A DNA stretch of 64,000 bases, from the NCBI GenBank assembly GCA_018697195.1, contig CM031879.1, positions 23,462,020-23,526,019 on the forward strand, given 5' to 3'. Position 1 is the stretch's first letter; every line of letters begins with the position of its first letter. Shown one piece after another: positions 53,353-64,000 of this stretch. This DNA comes from Certhia americana (lineage: Eukaryota > Chordata > Aves > Passeriformes > Certhiidae). Both the position numbers and the translations under genes were made by a program. A model generated the notes under the pieces. It saw only the letters and a program-made list of their open reading frames with translations. It ran no database searches and was not told the DNA's origin.

Positions 53353-56300
53353 AAACAGCCGGCCGGCAGAGAGAAACAAAAAAATAATTTTTTATAATCC
53401 CAAGAATATAAGATGGAACAAAAATATTTCAAGCTTGATACAAGATCTTTACAGTCAATTCTATGAAATACAAGCCTATCACACCCATGTGGGCATGAAT
53501 CACTTGACTGGAACAGTATGCACATGAAACTGAAAGCAGATGTATACTTTCATGACAAACTAGAGTCAGAAATCTGTTTATCAAAGTTTTAGACATTTTA
53601 GTCAGTAATGTTAAATAAATGCCTCAGTACTGGCACACAGCAATGAAACAAATTAATACAGACTCGCTCAACTCTTTTCAGACAGCAAGAGGGAATAAAA
53701 TTATAGAAGAAATATTTGGTAAGTTTGAGCAATCTGAGTACACTGGTTAATGTTTAAAATAAAAATATATTACTCATAACACTGAGGCATTGCTGGTAAA
53801 GTGGAATAATTATTGTGATAGCAATCATTGTTGCCTCAAGAATGTCCAAACATTCCCTGCATTAAGTCTTTTGTCACCCAATCTTATCTAGCCATCAGAT
53901 TCCTTTCGTGCTCCTCATCATGAAAACAGTTAAGCACCGAAAACATGAAAATGAGAACCACATTCTTGAAGAGGAGTATTAGTACATTTTCTGAATGGAA
54001 GTATTAGTTGCTGCATATGGTTTCTTGAGATACCAAATCAGAACTGCATCTCTATCCAGCAATAGTGAGATGATTTTCACCAGAGAACAGTCACTTGTAT
54101 AACATGATCCTTGATATTCCTACTAGATTTCTCCATCCTCCCCACCTCATTAAAATAAAAAATTCTAGTGAATTTCCATCATCTAAAGATTTATTACAGT
54201 GAAATTATAAGTCTCAATTTTGTAATAAGTTGTTAATTATTATAATTATTTGTTTTATTTTCTTTCTTAATTGAGAATGCTAAATATTATTCCTTCATTA
54301 TTCTAGGTTACAGTAAGTCATAAAAAAGCAAAGATAAAAGCATTCCAAATAATTTATAGATGACAGTCCTACATTTTCTAAAATGTGGCCTGATTTTTTA
54401 AATGCAATTCCATGTCCACTAAATTTCTCTCTTGTATCCCATGGTTTATTCAAATGCAGAGGATTTTAAAAAAAGTCTACCCATAGTCCAGGCATTAATC
54501 ACACTGTAACCTCTAATATTTGAAACATTCTCCTTAAAACAAAGAGTCCAATGGTCATGAATTGCCACATTCCTTCCTCAGGTACATTATTTTGGTACCT
54601 ACCAGCTGAGAAATGCCTGAACACAACCAAATTGAAGTGGTCTGAGCATGACACTATTCACTGACTACATCATACAAGTAGATGTAATCATAGTTTTGTT
54701 CCAAGCACCCTAAGCTACAGAGAAGAAAGAAGGCATCACTAGGAACTTGAACAAGGGTGCACAAGCAGAGCTACACTTTTGAAAGATGTGGCAGAAATTA
54801 ACAAGTATGCAGAAATTAGATTAAACCTTCCTGCAGTGTGTCTCTTAGAGCAACAGACCACACTGACACAGATTGGTTTAAAGACTGAAGTGGAATTTTG
54901 ACATTGCCACAAAAGAAGATGCCATGATTTCATTTGCTCTCTCTCACAGCACACTAATTGTAGAAGGGCGGTGTCCAGATTCTCACTGATATTTATGCAT
55001 TTATTAAAAAATGAACTAACAAGGAAGAACAGCAACAGGGGATATGTTGAGAGAGTATATTGGTTAAAGTAACACAGAAAAATTCTTTTAAATTGTGAAA
55101 GTCAGTTTGGCCACATCTGTAGGTCAAACTCTGCCTCAACCCAGTTTTCACCATGTCAACAACTGATGAATAACCCTGTATACTGCCTAAGCTTTATTAA
55201 GTTTGTCTGATCTTTAAATTATGTTGTGGGATAGCTATTTTTGAATATTCAAAATTTAGCTGAAGTTTCTTTTCCTTTCATGGAAACATACAATTAATCT
55301 TCAGCATCTGAATGCATATGATAGCAAGTAAAAGGAACACTTTGTATATCTGTATTTCTTGATGATACCTCGCAGAACTACAGAAGAAGAAAAGTTTGTT
55401 CCCAGGATATAAGGTATCTGTACCAGTTAAACATATACAAAGCACATTAAAGTATGCTGTTACAAATGAGAAATTCCTTCTCATTAGAATGCACTTAGTA
55501 CTTTATTATACATACAAAATAAGCCATGTTTTAGTGATTAAGTAATCTTTAATTCTAGGTCAACCCAGATTTTAAGTACCTCACTGTAAATATATGAAGT
55601 CATTTATAGGTCAATAATATGAACTTCAATCAAAGCTTTTAAAATTATCACCAAATTCTAGAGAAATCAGTGTAATTTTGGATGTCTTAGGGGTAGAATA
55701 GAAGGATAGGGGCTGTTGAAAGTCCCAGACATACTATCTTAGTTTGTCATCCCTGGAATATCTGAATTACCTTACCCTGTAACCACACACCGCAAAACTG
55801 ACAACAGAAATGCTGGAATATAGACTGGAAATGTTATGAACTCACCTTTTCCTCTTTCCACCCCCACTTCCCCAACAAACTTAAACTAGAAAAAAAGCAA
55901 TGATTATCCACATTAAAAATCCATATTATCCTTAAATCTAAATTCATTAGAATAAAAATTATGTATTTTAATGCTGAATTCTTCTTTGTCTTTATGTGAA
56001 CTGTACATAAGCTTTAAAATTGAGCATGTGCCCTGGTAGGTGTGGCCAGTGAACAAACCTCAACCCTAGTGCTTGTTTGTACCTTACTGATCCCTAAGAA
56101 AGCTGTGAGGTTTAATTGTGTCATTTGGATTTTCTGCACATTACTTGTCAGGGAGATGAGTGTTTGTTTTCTTACTTTTCATTAAAAAAAAGAGTGTGTA
56201 TTTACAATCACACATAGGACTTTTAGTTCATAGTGAAAACTTAGCTTGAAGTAATACTGTGAGAATGAGACCACTTTCTATGCTAGTTAGTTCACTGACT

Positions 56301-56530
56301 TACAACTTCAGTAACTTTGATGTATGACCTACATGCAGAATTTAACCAGTGTGGCCAGTTGACCACATGACAGATAAAAACAAAACACTGAAAATGAACA
56401 CATATCATAGGTACTGATGATTCTGGCAAAAATGTGATTCAAGCAGTTCAGTTCTGCATGGTTGATCTTCTGCATTTAATCTTTTTTATTATTATTTTTT
56501 ACTGTTTAGAAGTTACGAGTCATTCTCTAG

Positions 56531-56570
56531 AACAAAAAAAAAAACAAAAACAAAAAACAAAACAAAACCA
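56531..56570. repeat. A-rich CAAAA microsatellite
   Basis: A run of A interspersed with single C (AAAAACAAAAACAAAAAAC...), in intron 1 about 1 kb downstream of coding exon 1. Confidence 0.8.
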
Positions 56571-57570
56571 TCCAACAATAAGATAACTATTAGCCAACTT
56601 GCCATGCCTCCCTGCCAAAACATTTTTTACTTAGCTACGGATACTTTCTGGTTTCTGAAACACGACTTCAGCTTTGATTACACATAGCTACTGATTTTCC
56701 TAGTTACAAAAATAAGACTGCATTTTTAATCCACAGTTGCACAACTGTATGACCAGGCTCTGCTCCAGTTAACCAGTTATGAATAAAGTTACAGTTCTTG
56801 AACAAAGTTATTTGCCTGTTTTTCAGAGACTTTTTAAACTCCTCTCAGAATTCTGGAAAATCATAGTTGTAAATGAATAAGCAAAGAAAAGTCTCATCTT
56901 CACAGACCAGGACTTGACAGGCAAACATATTTCCCAATTTTGAGGATAACCTAAAATACACTTTGTCAAACTTCCCTACATGAAGGTGATCAGAGTATCA
57001 CTGTATTTTGTTCAAAAGCAAATAAGACATTACTTAAATAATTTATGTTTAAGAGGAATGTACTTTTAAACAGCCTTTTGAACAGCTGATAAGAAAAGTT
57101 ACATTCTCAGAAACTGATTTCAGCTGCAGCATCACAGCCTAATCTAAGAAAAAAACCAGCAAAGTGACCTCCAACCTGAACAACGCTCTTGCAATTGGAT
57201 CAACCTTCCATAATTTACTTCAAGACCTGGAAGGACAGCTTTACAGGAAGGAATTTCTAAACACAAAGCTGAGAAAATCAAAAGCTATTTTTAAGGAGCA
57301 ACGTCTGCCTCTGAATGACTGCAGTTTTTCAAGTACTGAAAATCAGGGCTAAAAGCAGCGCATTTTTCCTTCCTTTTTATTTTTTTGTTCATTTTTTCAT
57401 GGGCATTTTGGGTTAAAACAATAAAGCGGTGAAGTGAAAGTGCTACAGAGATACACCACGGAGGGGAGGAGCAAAAAAAGAGGGGTTAAAACCCACAAGT
57501 CAAATCACAAGTAAATGTATCATTCAAATATAACGCGCAACAATTACAGAGAAACTTTAAAGCAACTTAC

Positions 57571-57661
57571 CTCGAGGGAGAGAGATCAAAGAGCTGTTTT
57601 CAGTCGGAGCTGGCTCTGGCCCTCCAGGCCCCGGAGGAAGAGGTTCTCTCGCTTGGGACAT
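57571..57661 (-). CDS. MDFIC: MDFIC coding exon 1 (residues 1-30 plus first base of codon 31)
   Basis: This exon encodes the N-terminus of the MyoD family inhibitor domain-containing protein. The ATG (complement of 57659-57661) opens a 30-residue proline- and glutamate-rich stretch beginning MSQAREPLPPGPGGPEPAP. It ends in Leu-Pro-Arg followed by one base, then a GTAAGT donor. That base joins the first two bases of the next exon to make Gly31. The start was chosen because it matches the position and length of the short human isoform start, and the next frame-wise upstream stop (57779-57781) leaves no other in-frame ATG. The context is weak: C at -3 and T at +4. The sequence is poorly conserved against my recollection of mammalian MDFIC beyond the Pro/Gly character, so the identification rests on linkage and phase with the later exons. 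Confidence 0.88.
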
Positions 57662-57726
57662 CTGCCAGCGCTGTCGCCGAGTAACACAGAGCCTGCACCC
57701 CTCTCCGACAAAACTAACACGCGACC
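57662..57726 (-). other. MDFIC: MDFIC 5' leader next to exon 1, possibly an in-frame extension
   Basis: These 65 bases precede the ATG. They are open in the MDFIC frame (about 21 codons, ...RRQRWQ then Met1). They begin just after an acceptor-like TTGCTTGTTCCTTCAG on the minus strand (AG at 57728-57727). If that site is used, an upstream exon in or near the CpG island joins here in phase 1. If it is not, the leader continues and meets an in-frame TGA at 57779-57781. There is no ATG, CTG or GTG codon in frame within the 65 bases. Human MDFIC is known to make a longer p40 form from a non-AUG start upstream. Whether this bird does so cannot be decided here. Confidence 0.5.
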
Positions 57727-57779
57727 CTGAAGGAACAAGCAAATGAAAGGACTCGTTAACGTATTTTATGCAGAAAACT

Positions 57780-58995
57780 CACGGCTCGGGGCTCGGGACT
57801 GAAGAGGGACAGTAGGGGAGCGGCGGCAACTTTCCGGCGCGGCGGCGGGCGCGCCCCCCGCCCCCTGCAGCGATCACCCGCGGGGCCGGGGGGCTGGGAA
57901 GCGGGCCGCTGGACCGCGAGCCGGGCGGCGCGGGGGGTGGCCGGGGGGGGCCCGTCGACGCGGCGGAGCGGAACGGCAGCGCGGCACGGCGTCGGCTAAC
58001 TCGGCACTTCCTCCGCTCGCCGCGCCGCCCGGCCCTCGCGACGCCACCGGCCGCGTGGAGGCCTCAAGCGCCGCTTNNNNNNNNNNNNNNNNNNNNNNNN
58101 NNNNNNNNNNNNNNNNNNNNNNNNNNNNNNNNNNNNNNNNNNNNNNNNNNNNNNNNNNNNNNNNNNNNNNNNNNNNNNNNNNNNNNNNNNNNNNNNNNNN
58201 NNNNNNNNNNNNNNNNNNNNNNNNNNNNNNNNNNNNNNNNNNNNNNNNNNNNNNNNNNNNNNNNNNNNNNNNNNNNNNNNNNNNNNNNNNNNCGCCGCCC
58301 GTCCCGCCAGCCGCCGCCTCTCGCACCGCCCGCCCCGCGCCCGCCGGCCTTCCCCCGGCAGTGGCGCGCACTGCCTGGCGCTCACACCCGCTGTCCCACC
58401 GCCGCCACGGTCACTCCTTCTCCATCATTTCCGGACAATGAAACATCCCGCTCCGGCTGGCGGCGGCTGCGGCTCGGGGCGGCGGTTGTGCAGGGTTATG
58501 TCCTGCCGCCCGCCAGCGACGGGCCCGCGGGCCGGGCTGGGCTGGGCTGCACGGGGCCGGCCGGCCGCGGAGCACCGCGCTGCCCCCAGCCGAGCTTCCA
58601 GCCATAGAAATTGCCCCAGGAGACCGTAACCCGTCAGACAGAAGTAGGCAAGAAGGGAAAGAAAAAAAACCCCAAAAGCCAGGAGAATGTGGAAGAGAGG
58701 CTTTCCAGGCCGGGCAGGGTTTGCAGCTGCAGCGCTGGCAGCCGTGCGGGGCGCGCTGCATGGCGCAGCATGGCGCACCGGGCTGGCCGCGGTGTTTGGG
58801 ATCGGCCGGCACCAGTTGCGCCTCGCAGCGCGGAGCGGCACGTGTAGCGCCGCAGGGCCCTGCCCTCAGGCCTGCCCAGCCTCCGCCGGGGCCCGCTCCT
58901 GCCGCCTTTCTGCCCCGGCCTGCGAACGTGCTCGTACAGCCCTTCAAAGGAATTCACAGCGGGCACACGGAAATGCTCAGAGCACGCGAAGAGTA
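57780..58995 (-). promoter_or_regulatory. CpG island, presumed MDFIC promoter and first-exon region
   Basis: This is a dense GC-rich, CpG-rich block in an otherwise AT-rich window, interrupted by an N gap. It sits directly upstream of the first located MDFIC coding exon, the usual place for a vertebrate CpG-island promoter. No clear TATA box was seen. GC boxes of the GGGCGG/CCGCCC type are frequent, for example near 57927, 58024 and 58297. Long open frames on both strands follow from the low stop-codon density of GC-rich DNA and are not called as genes. CpG islands often fire in both directions, so a divergent non-coding transcript towards 59-60 kb is possible but not shown. Confidence 0.75.
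58077..58292. other. Assembly gap (216 N) inside the CpG island
   Basis: A run of 216 unknown bases has extremely GC-rich sequence on both sides. GC-rich first exons of bird genes are commonly lost in short-read assemblies. Part of the MDFIC first exon or transcription start may lie here. The true length may differ from the number of Ns. Confidence 0.99.
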
Positions 58996-61900
58996 GAAGA
59001 AACAGTTTTCAATAGCAGAACCCTAAAGTGCAAAGTATTTCCTCTGCTACCATCTGCCAAGTAGTGTCACCTGGACTTCCTCCATAGAGGAAATAACATT
59101 TCTTTCTCATGGCACAGTCTGACGTGATTGTCAGTTTTACGCTCTGCTCTTGCCCACAACATCGGGTACTGCAGTTACTGCTCACACGTGTGCTGGTGTC
59201 CATAAGCTACATGCTTTGCCTTGCTTATGGGATGGATCACAGTATATCACCTTTCTCAACTGAAGCGTGCTCAGATTTAAAACGCATTTTCCTTAAAATT
59301 TACAAGCAATTTTTTTTTTTTTTTTAAGGTTTAGTAAATATGCCAGCTTTACTGATATGTCTCATTACAGTGATATATTTAGATATATTTTGGGGGAAAC
59401 AAAAGTATGATTATAAAATACACAAGTTCTAGACTACAGCTGATGGATATTTATTTTGATATCACACATGCTAAGCAATATGCTCAGTTATTAGAAGTTA
59501 ACTTCTTAAAGTTTAGCCTTTCCCTGACATACTTGCAAAACAACCAGGCTAAAGTGTAAATACCTGTCTAGGAGCCAGTTCCATGTGAACTCCACACCCT
59601 TCAGGGCTAACCTTATTTCAGAAGTCATCAGTAATTTTGCACCACTCTACAGCTTTATTTTTGTCATTGCTGGTGCAAAAAAGAGTGTGATGAAATGTGC
59701 ATATGCTATCCTCTGAAAGATACTATAATTTTAAAGTATTTCAGTAACCTGAGGTGTTCTTTGTTGCAGTACTGTTTTTCTTTAAACATTTATATGGAAA
59801 ATGGGGAGAAAAAAAAATTTTGTGTAGGAAAGAAGCTGTGTGGGAAAAAAAAGTCCATTTGGGGCAAACAAAGCTATTGTTTTACTGTTTAATAATAATA
59901 TTGGTCTCAATATCTATAATTTTTGTCTGTGCAAACATTACATAACTTTCCATAATCCCCTCCTTGCCGTCTGTCCTGGAGGCAGAGTGATCAAAACATA
60001 AGGTAGAATGACTTACCTCAAACTCCCAAGTGAGTCAGTGGCAGAAGAAAGGTAATGACTCACTCTCAACATACAAGCCTATGTTTTTCTCTCTGAAACT
60101 GGAAACATAGCAGAGAGCTGTGGGAGGAGCAATAATTTAGCCAACCACACCCTGCTTCCAAAATATTTCATTGGATAATAAATGCCTATGAAGAGCTGAT
60201 ACCACCCAGGGTTGGTATTTTGGTGGGTTTTTTCAACCTTATCTATGAAACCCACATGGTTAACTCCCATGATGTTCAGTTTATCTTCTTTAAAAAGATG
60301 ATGGGATGAGCTCACCCTGACAAGGTTCAGTTGTAGAGTTTAAGGCAACTAAGTGACTTTACAGGATCTTCAGCAGGCAGTGCAACAGATTTAGTCAGAG
60401 GTGGTCCTAAACAAAATCAGATTAAGGAAAGGTAAGAGAATTCAATACACTAAAAGCACAATTCACTGAAATAGTACATTAAAATATTGTGCAACACGCA
60501 GCACATTACATACCAAAGGCTGTGATTGTAAAGATGGGTCCAGATGTGGTCCCTGGTAATGAGATACCACAGATAGGCAAAGCTCATTGGCATACGCACT
60601 TCCTGACACTGTGACATACTTCTAACAAATACACAGCAAATCTAAAATATTTGTTGTATTACTTTCCAGTAAAATATGTATCATTCTAAAATATTTTTGA
60701 CAGTTCTCAGGAAGTGGGCGGTTCAGATACCAACACCAGCAGCCTTTCCAGTAGGCTACAAATTTGAGATATGCTGTATCTTACTATAGCAACTGAGTTA
60801 CTGGCTGTTGCTTGTATGTATTCCAATACAATCTTCCACAGATAAACTGTAAAATTATGGTCTTGTAGGCAATTAATGGCAGATCTTGGGATTGATGTGA
60901 AGAGAAATTCAGACACCTTGTTAATAGAAAATAAATAAAGTTTGTAGGCAAGTTAAAATTTCATGAAAGAAAAAAAAAAAAAAAAAGCCAAAAGACCCCT
61001 GACCATAAAAAACCTAACAAACAAAACCAAAACCAAACAAAAAACACCCCAAGCAAACAAACAAGAAACCCAAAAAACCCCCACAAAAGCACACCCTGCA
61101 AAAAACTCACACATACCACCATCACCAGGATGGTTTCCTCCCTCTAAGTTTCTTTATTTTAAGAGATTCTTTAAAACACAGTTCTATTAAAAGTGCACAA
61201 AATGTAGAATGTAATCCTATGTCTTCTGAACAAATTTGTCACCATTTCCTAGACTGAGCTCCTACAAAAGCCATACAAAAGATATTACCTGCAGTCAAAA
61301 CAGACTTGTCACTGAACATCAGAAAATGTTTTTGAAAGATGCAAGGTGTTTAAAGTAAACCCACAACATTCCAAAATGAACAGCTGCAGAGGCTGTTTAC
61401 TCACATTATTAAAAATTCAAGCTATATTTTGAGCTTGAATTTTTTCAAGGCAAACTTTTAGTGTTTGTGGGTTTTTGGATTTCAAGTAGTTTGTGTTGGA
61501 GGAAGTTGTGGATAGCAGAGATGTCCATCTCAGAAATGCTGTAGAAAAATTGTGCATAACTCTTCAAATAGAAAATGTGGTCAATATCTGTTACTTAAGG
61601 ATCAATGGAGGTCTAGGCACTCAAATTTTCCCCCCATCCTAACAATACCTTTCCTTCCCCAAGGCTACTCTAACTGATGCTGATTTCCTTCTGTCAGGAG
61701 GAACAGGGAAACTGAAGACATTTTACTTCCCTCTTAACACCCTTAAATAGTTCTGAATAATGGACAATAATGTTGTTGAATCTTTTTGTGATTGATTGTT
61801 TGTACCTCAGTACCTGTGAGTTCAAGTTATTCTTCTGCTATGCTTGAGAACATTATTTTTATCTTTGTAATATGAAATTTTAACATATGTGTATTGCTCT

Positions 61901-64000
61901 AAACTTCACCAGTCTTTCCAGTATTAGGATCATAGTAGGATCTCTGTCCTAAATATTTTATAATGCTGCAATGCTGAAATGCAAAGACAGTTAAAATTTA
62001 AAGGGCTAAATAGAAAACTTGGAGTTAAAACCAAATTATATTGTAAAATAATATAATTACAAGTGGAGCTTATTGTTTTTAAATTATTTTTTTAAACATA
62101 GATAAAAACAGAAATACCCACAATATATGTATAAAAGGACAGTAAAAGAGAATCTGAATATCACTATTGTGCTTGGTTTGGAGTATGTTTGGTTCCTGGT
62201 GTTCATGACCTAGCTTTTATATTACCCTTCTTCCTGTAAAAAGCCATGTAAATTGTCAGATGCCAGGGCAAAGCTGGCTTGCAGCTGTGTTGCAGATGAA
62301 GATTTGTACTTCATAAAGCATAAAGTGCTGTGGGATTGATGGTGCCTTAGACACCAGCTGGTCCTAGAAGGGCAACCAGCCCCTTTAAGTCCAAGGAAAT
62401 CCACCTCCAAAGAGCACTAACAGAAACTAATAAACAGTTGAACATCTAAAATGAAACTAGAGACATGCAGATTTAAGTACTTCTTTAACCAGAACTGAAA
62501 TAAAGATATGCATTATCTTTTAGAGGAGCAACTTGTTCCCGTAATGCTGTCCCTGGGAGCAAGAAGTTTTTCTGTGATAAACAATCCTTACGCAGGTTTG
62601 ATGTTTTTGTGCCATGGGATGGACTCCACAGGGGGAGAAAGGGAATGTGAGGCTTAATGCTTTTTGCCAGCTCGAGGTATTTTTCTCCATTTTGTTTTTC
62701 TGTTTAGACTAAGCATAAGAATTATAGTAGTATAAGAAATAGTTTGTGCAAAATATTGTCTAACACAGATGGCAAAGATTTCATTAAAATTGATAAATTA
62801 TTAAGTGAAACAAAGAAGATTCTCTGAGATTATTTTTTTCTGATGAAACTCTAATGAAGTTCAAGGAGTTGCATGAAGATGAATTCAGCTCAACAAGCTT
62901 TGTCCTGCTTTGGGCAAAGCACATCACATGGCCTGGCTTATGGTAGTTTCAGCTATTCCTTAGCAAGCTCAAGCAAATAGCTCACTCAAGCAGGTAGTAG
63001 GTTTCATGAAAAATAACATCATATATTAAGGCATGGAAAATTATGTGTCATCACAACAAAATGTCAACTAGTCACTCATTACATTCCTACAAATAAGTCA
63101 AGAAATGTTCAGTATACAATTACAGCTGTGCTGGATTGCAACAGTTAATTAATTTGCATATATTCCTTAAATTATTCAGCTTTTCAGTTTACAGTTAGTA
63201 CTGGACCTTCATTAATTAAAAAAAACTTATTTAGGACATCAGAAGAAACTCAAAATTTAGCAAAAATCTCTTTTTCAAACTCTGTACTGATTTTTAAGGC
63301 ATTGAAGATTATATGGAACTTTTAATGACTTTAAAGATCATCTCAGCAAAGGCAAGTGATGGACAACAGAATCTTTTGAGTTACCCAGGCAGGAATTTTA
63401 AGGGAATATTGATTAAAAAGCATAGCTATCTTAATACAGAATATTGTAATATGAGTTATATAGAGACTAGTTATATAGTAAATTTATAATCACTTTAAGA
63501 ATTTGCCTGCAACATTTAGTCCTAATAATTCTAGAGGCTGTATTTATAGCAAACAAAAAAAGAAAAAAAAAATTTGAACTAAGTATTTCTGGTGCTTTTC
63601 AGGTTAACAAAGCTCCTTATGCTTTTTCACCCTGAGAAGTATCTGGATCTTGCATTATTCTGCATTAGTATTTCATGCACATTCCTTACAATTGTGAGTA
63701 TTCATGAAATTTACATTACCTTTTCTCAGCAGTATCAAACTAATCGCCAGTATCAAATGATGTTTAAAAAAATACCTTATCTAGAATTCTAAAAGCACCA
63801 AAAATATTTCCATGTGAAAAGAATATCTAATCAATCTGTTCCCAAAAATTTTAAGTCTGAAAACACTAAACCAAGTATGTTTTACAAATACAATAAATAA
63901 TGCAGTGGAACAGAAGACTATATGTTATATTGCTGTGTGAGGTCATGGTAACACATCCCGAGATCTGTAAAAATTTAGTTAATTCTGTACATCTTTAATA
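58996..64000. other. Upstream intergenic DNA
   Basis: GC content drops sharply after the CpG island and stays low to the end. Contents are a T run near 59311-59325, the A/CCAAA tract at 60965-61100 and no supportable coding region. Distal enhancers could be present but cannot be recognised by eye. Confidence 0.6.
60965..61100. repeat. A-rich / CCAAA-rich tract upstream of MDFIC
   Basis: Sixteen A at 60971-60986 are followed by about 110 bases almost free of G and T, with AACCAAA, CAAACAAAC and ACCCC units. It lies about 2 kb upstream of the CpG island. Confidence 0.8.

Larger units (their letters stand above)
45607..57570 (-). other. MDFIC: MDFIC intron 1 (about 12.0 kb)
   Basis: The intron has a GTAAGT donor at 57570 and a CTTAG acceptor at 45607. 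It is AT-rich. It contains an LTR-like segment at 52.8-53.35 kb, an ERV-type repeat at 48.45-48.8 kb, and A-rich or A/C-rich tracts at 47.21-47.33, 52.63-52.65 and 56.53-56.57 kb. No other coding sequence could be supported on either strand; the open frames present are short and look random or fall inside repeats. Confidence 0.9.

Noticed and set aside
53106..53525. 139-codon minus-strand open frame
   Set aside because: Mostly the antisense of the LTR-like element.
57874..58385. Open frames crossing the N gap
   Set aside because: They exist only because Ns contain no stops. The frame needed for MDFIC has a stop at 57996-57998.
58411..58947. 178-codon minus-strand open frame in the CpG island
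   Set aside because: GC-rich DNA has few stops, several frames on both strands are open, and it shows no link in frame to MDFIC exon 1. It could overlap 5' UTR.
1..64000. CRISPR array, operon, phage or plasmid features
   Set aside because: No regularly spaced repeats or bacterial gene organisation; the DNA is vertebrate.
1..64000. tRNA, rRNA or snRNA genes
   Set aside because: No B-box GGTTCGAATCC-like or other diagnostic RNA gene motif was noticed by eye; a tRNAscan/Infernal run would be decisive.

Overview
This is a window of bird nuclear DNA, most likely from a songbird. It is AT-rich, with a single CpG island, long GT-AG introns, two CR1 retrotransposon tails of the kind typical of birds, and several degenerate retroviral LTR-like segments. 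The bird call is firm. The passerine call rests only on the look of the LTRs.

The window holds one recognisable gene, MDFIC (MyoD family inhibitor domain containing, also called HIC), on the minus strand. Four coding exons were located by hand: 57571-57661, 45475-45606, 22963-23238 and 9854-10101. Every junction has canonical GT and AG ends, and the codon phases agree across all three introns (each splits a codon after base 1). The coding parts sum to 747 nt, or 248 residues plus stop, close to the roughly 246 residues of the human short isoform. The last exon encodes the whole cysteine-rich I-mfa domain (24 Cys in 82 residues).

Layout from right to left, in the direction of transcription: 59.0-64.0 kb is upstream intergenic DNA. 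57.8-59.0 kb is a CpG island, presumably the promoter and first-exon region, with a 216-N assembly gap. 57.57-57.73 kb is the first located coding exon with its 5' leader. Introns of 12.0, 22.2 and 12.9 kb follow. The terminal exon starts at 10.1 kb, and a long AT-rich stretch behind the stop codon is read as the 3' UTR, with a likely poly(A) signal at 6.65 kb. The rest, to position 1, is intergenic.

The introns carry repeats but no second gene that I can support. Points worth a second look are: a GC-rich islet with a 163-codon open frame inside intron 3; a cluster of three palindromes at 18.8-20.3 kb; a weak context at the MDFIC AUG with an acceptor-like site just upstream; and a tract-poor terminal acceptor with a T/G-rich microsatellite behind it. 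I found no operon-like or defence-like novel system. This is an ordinary vertebrate locus.
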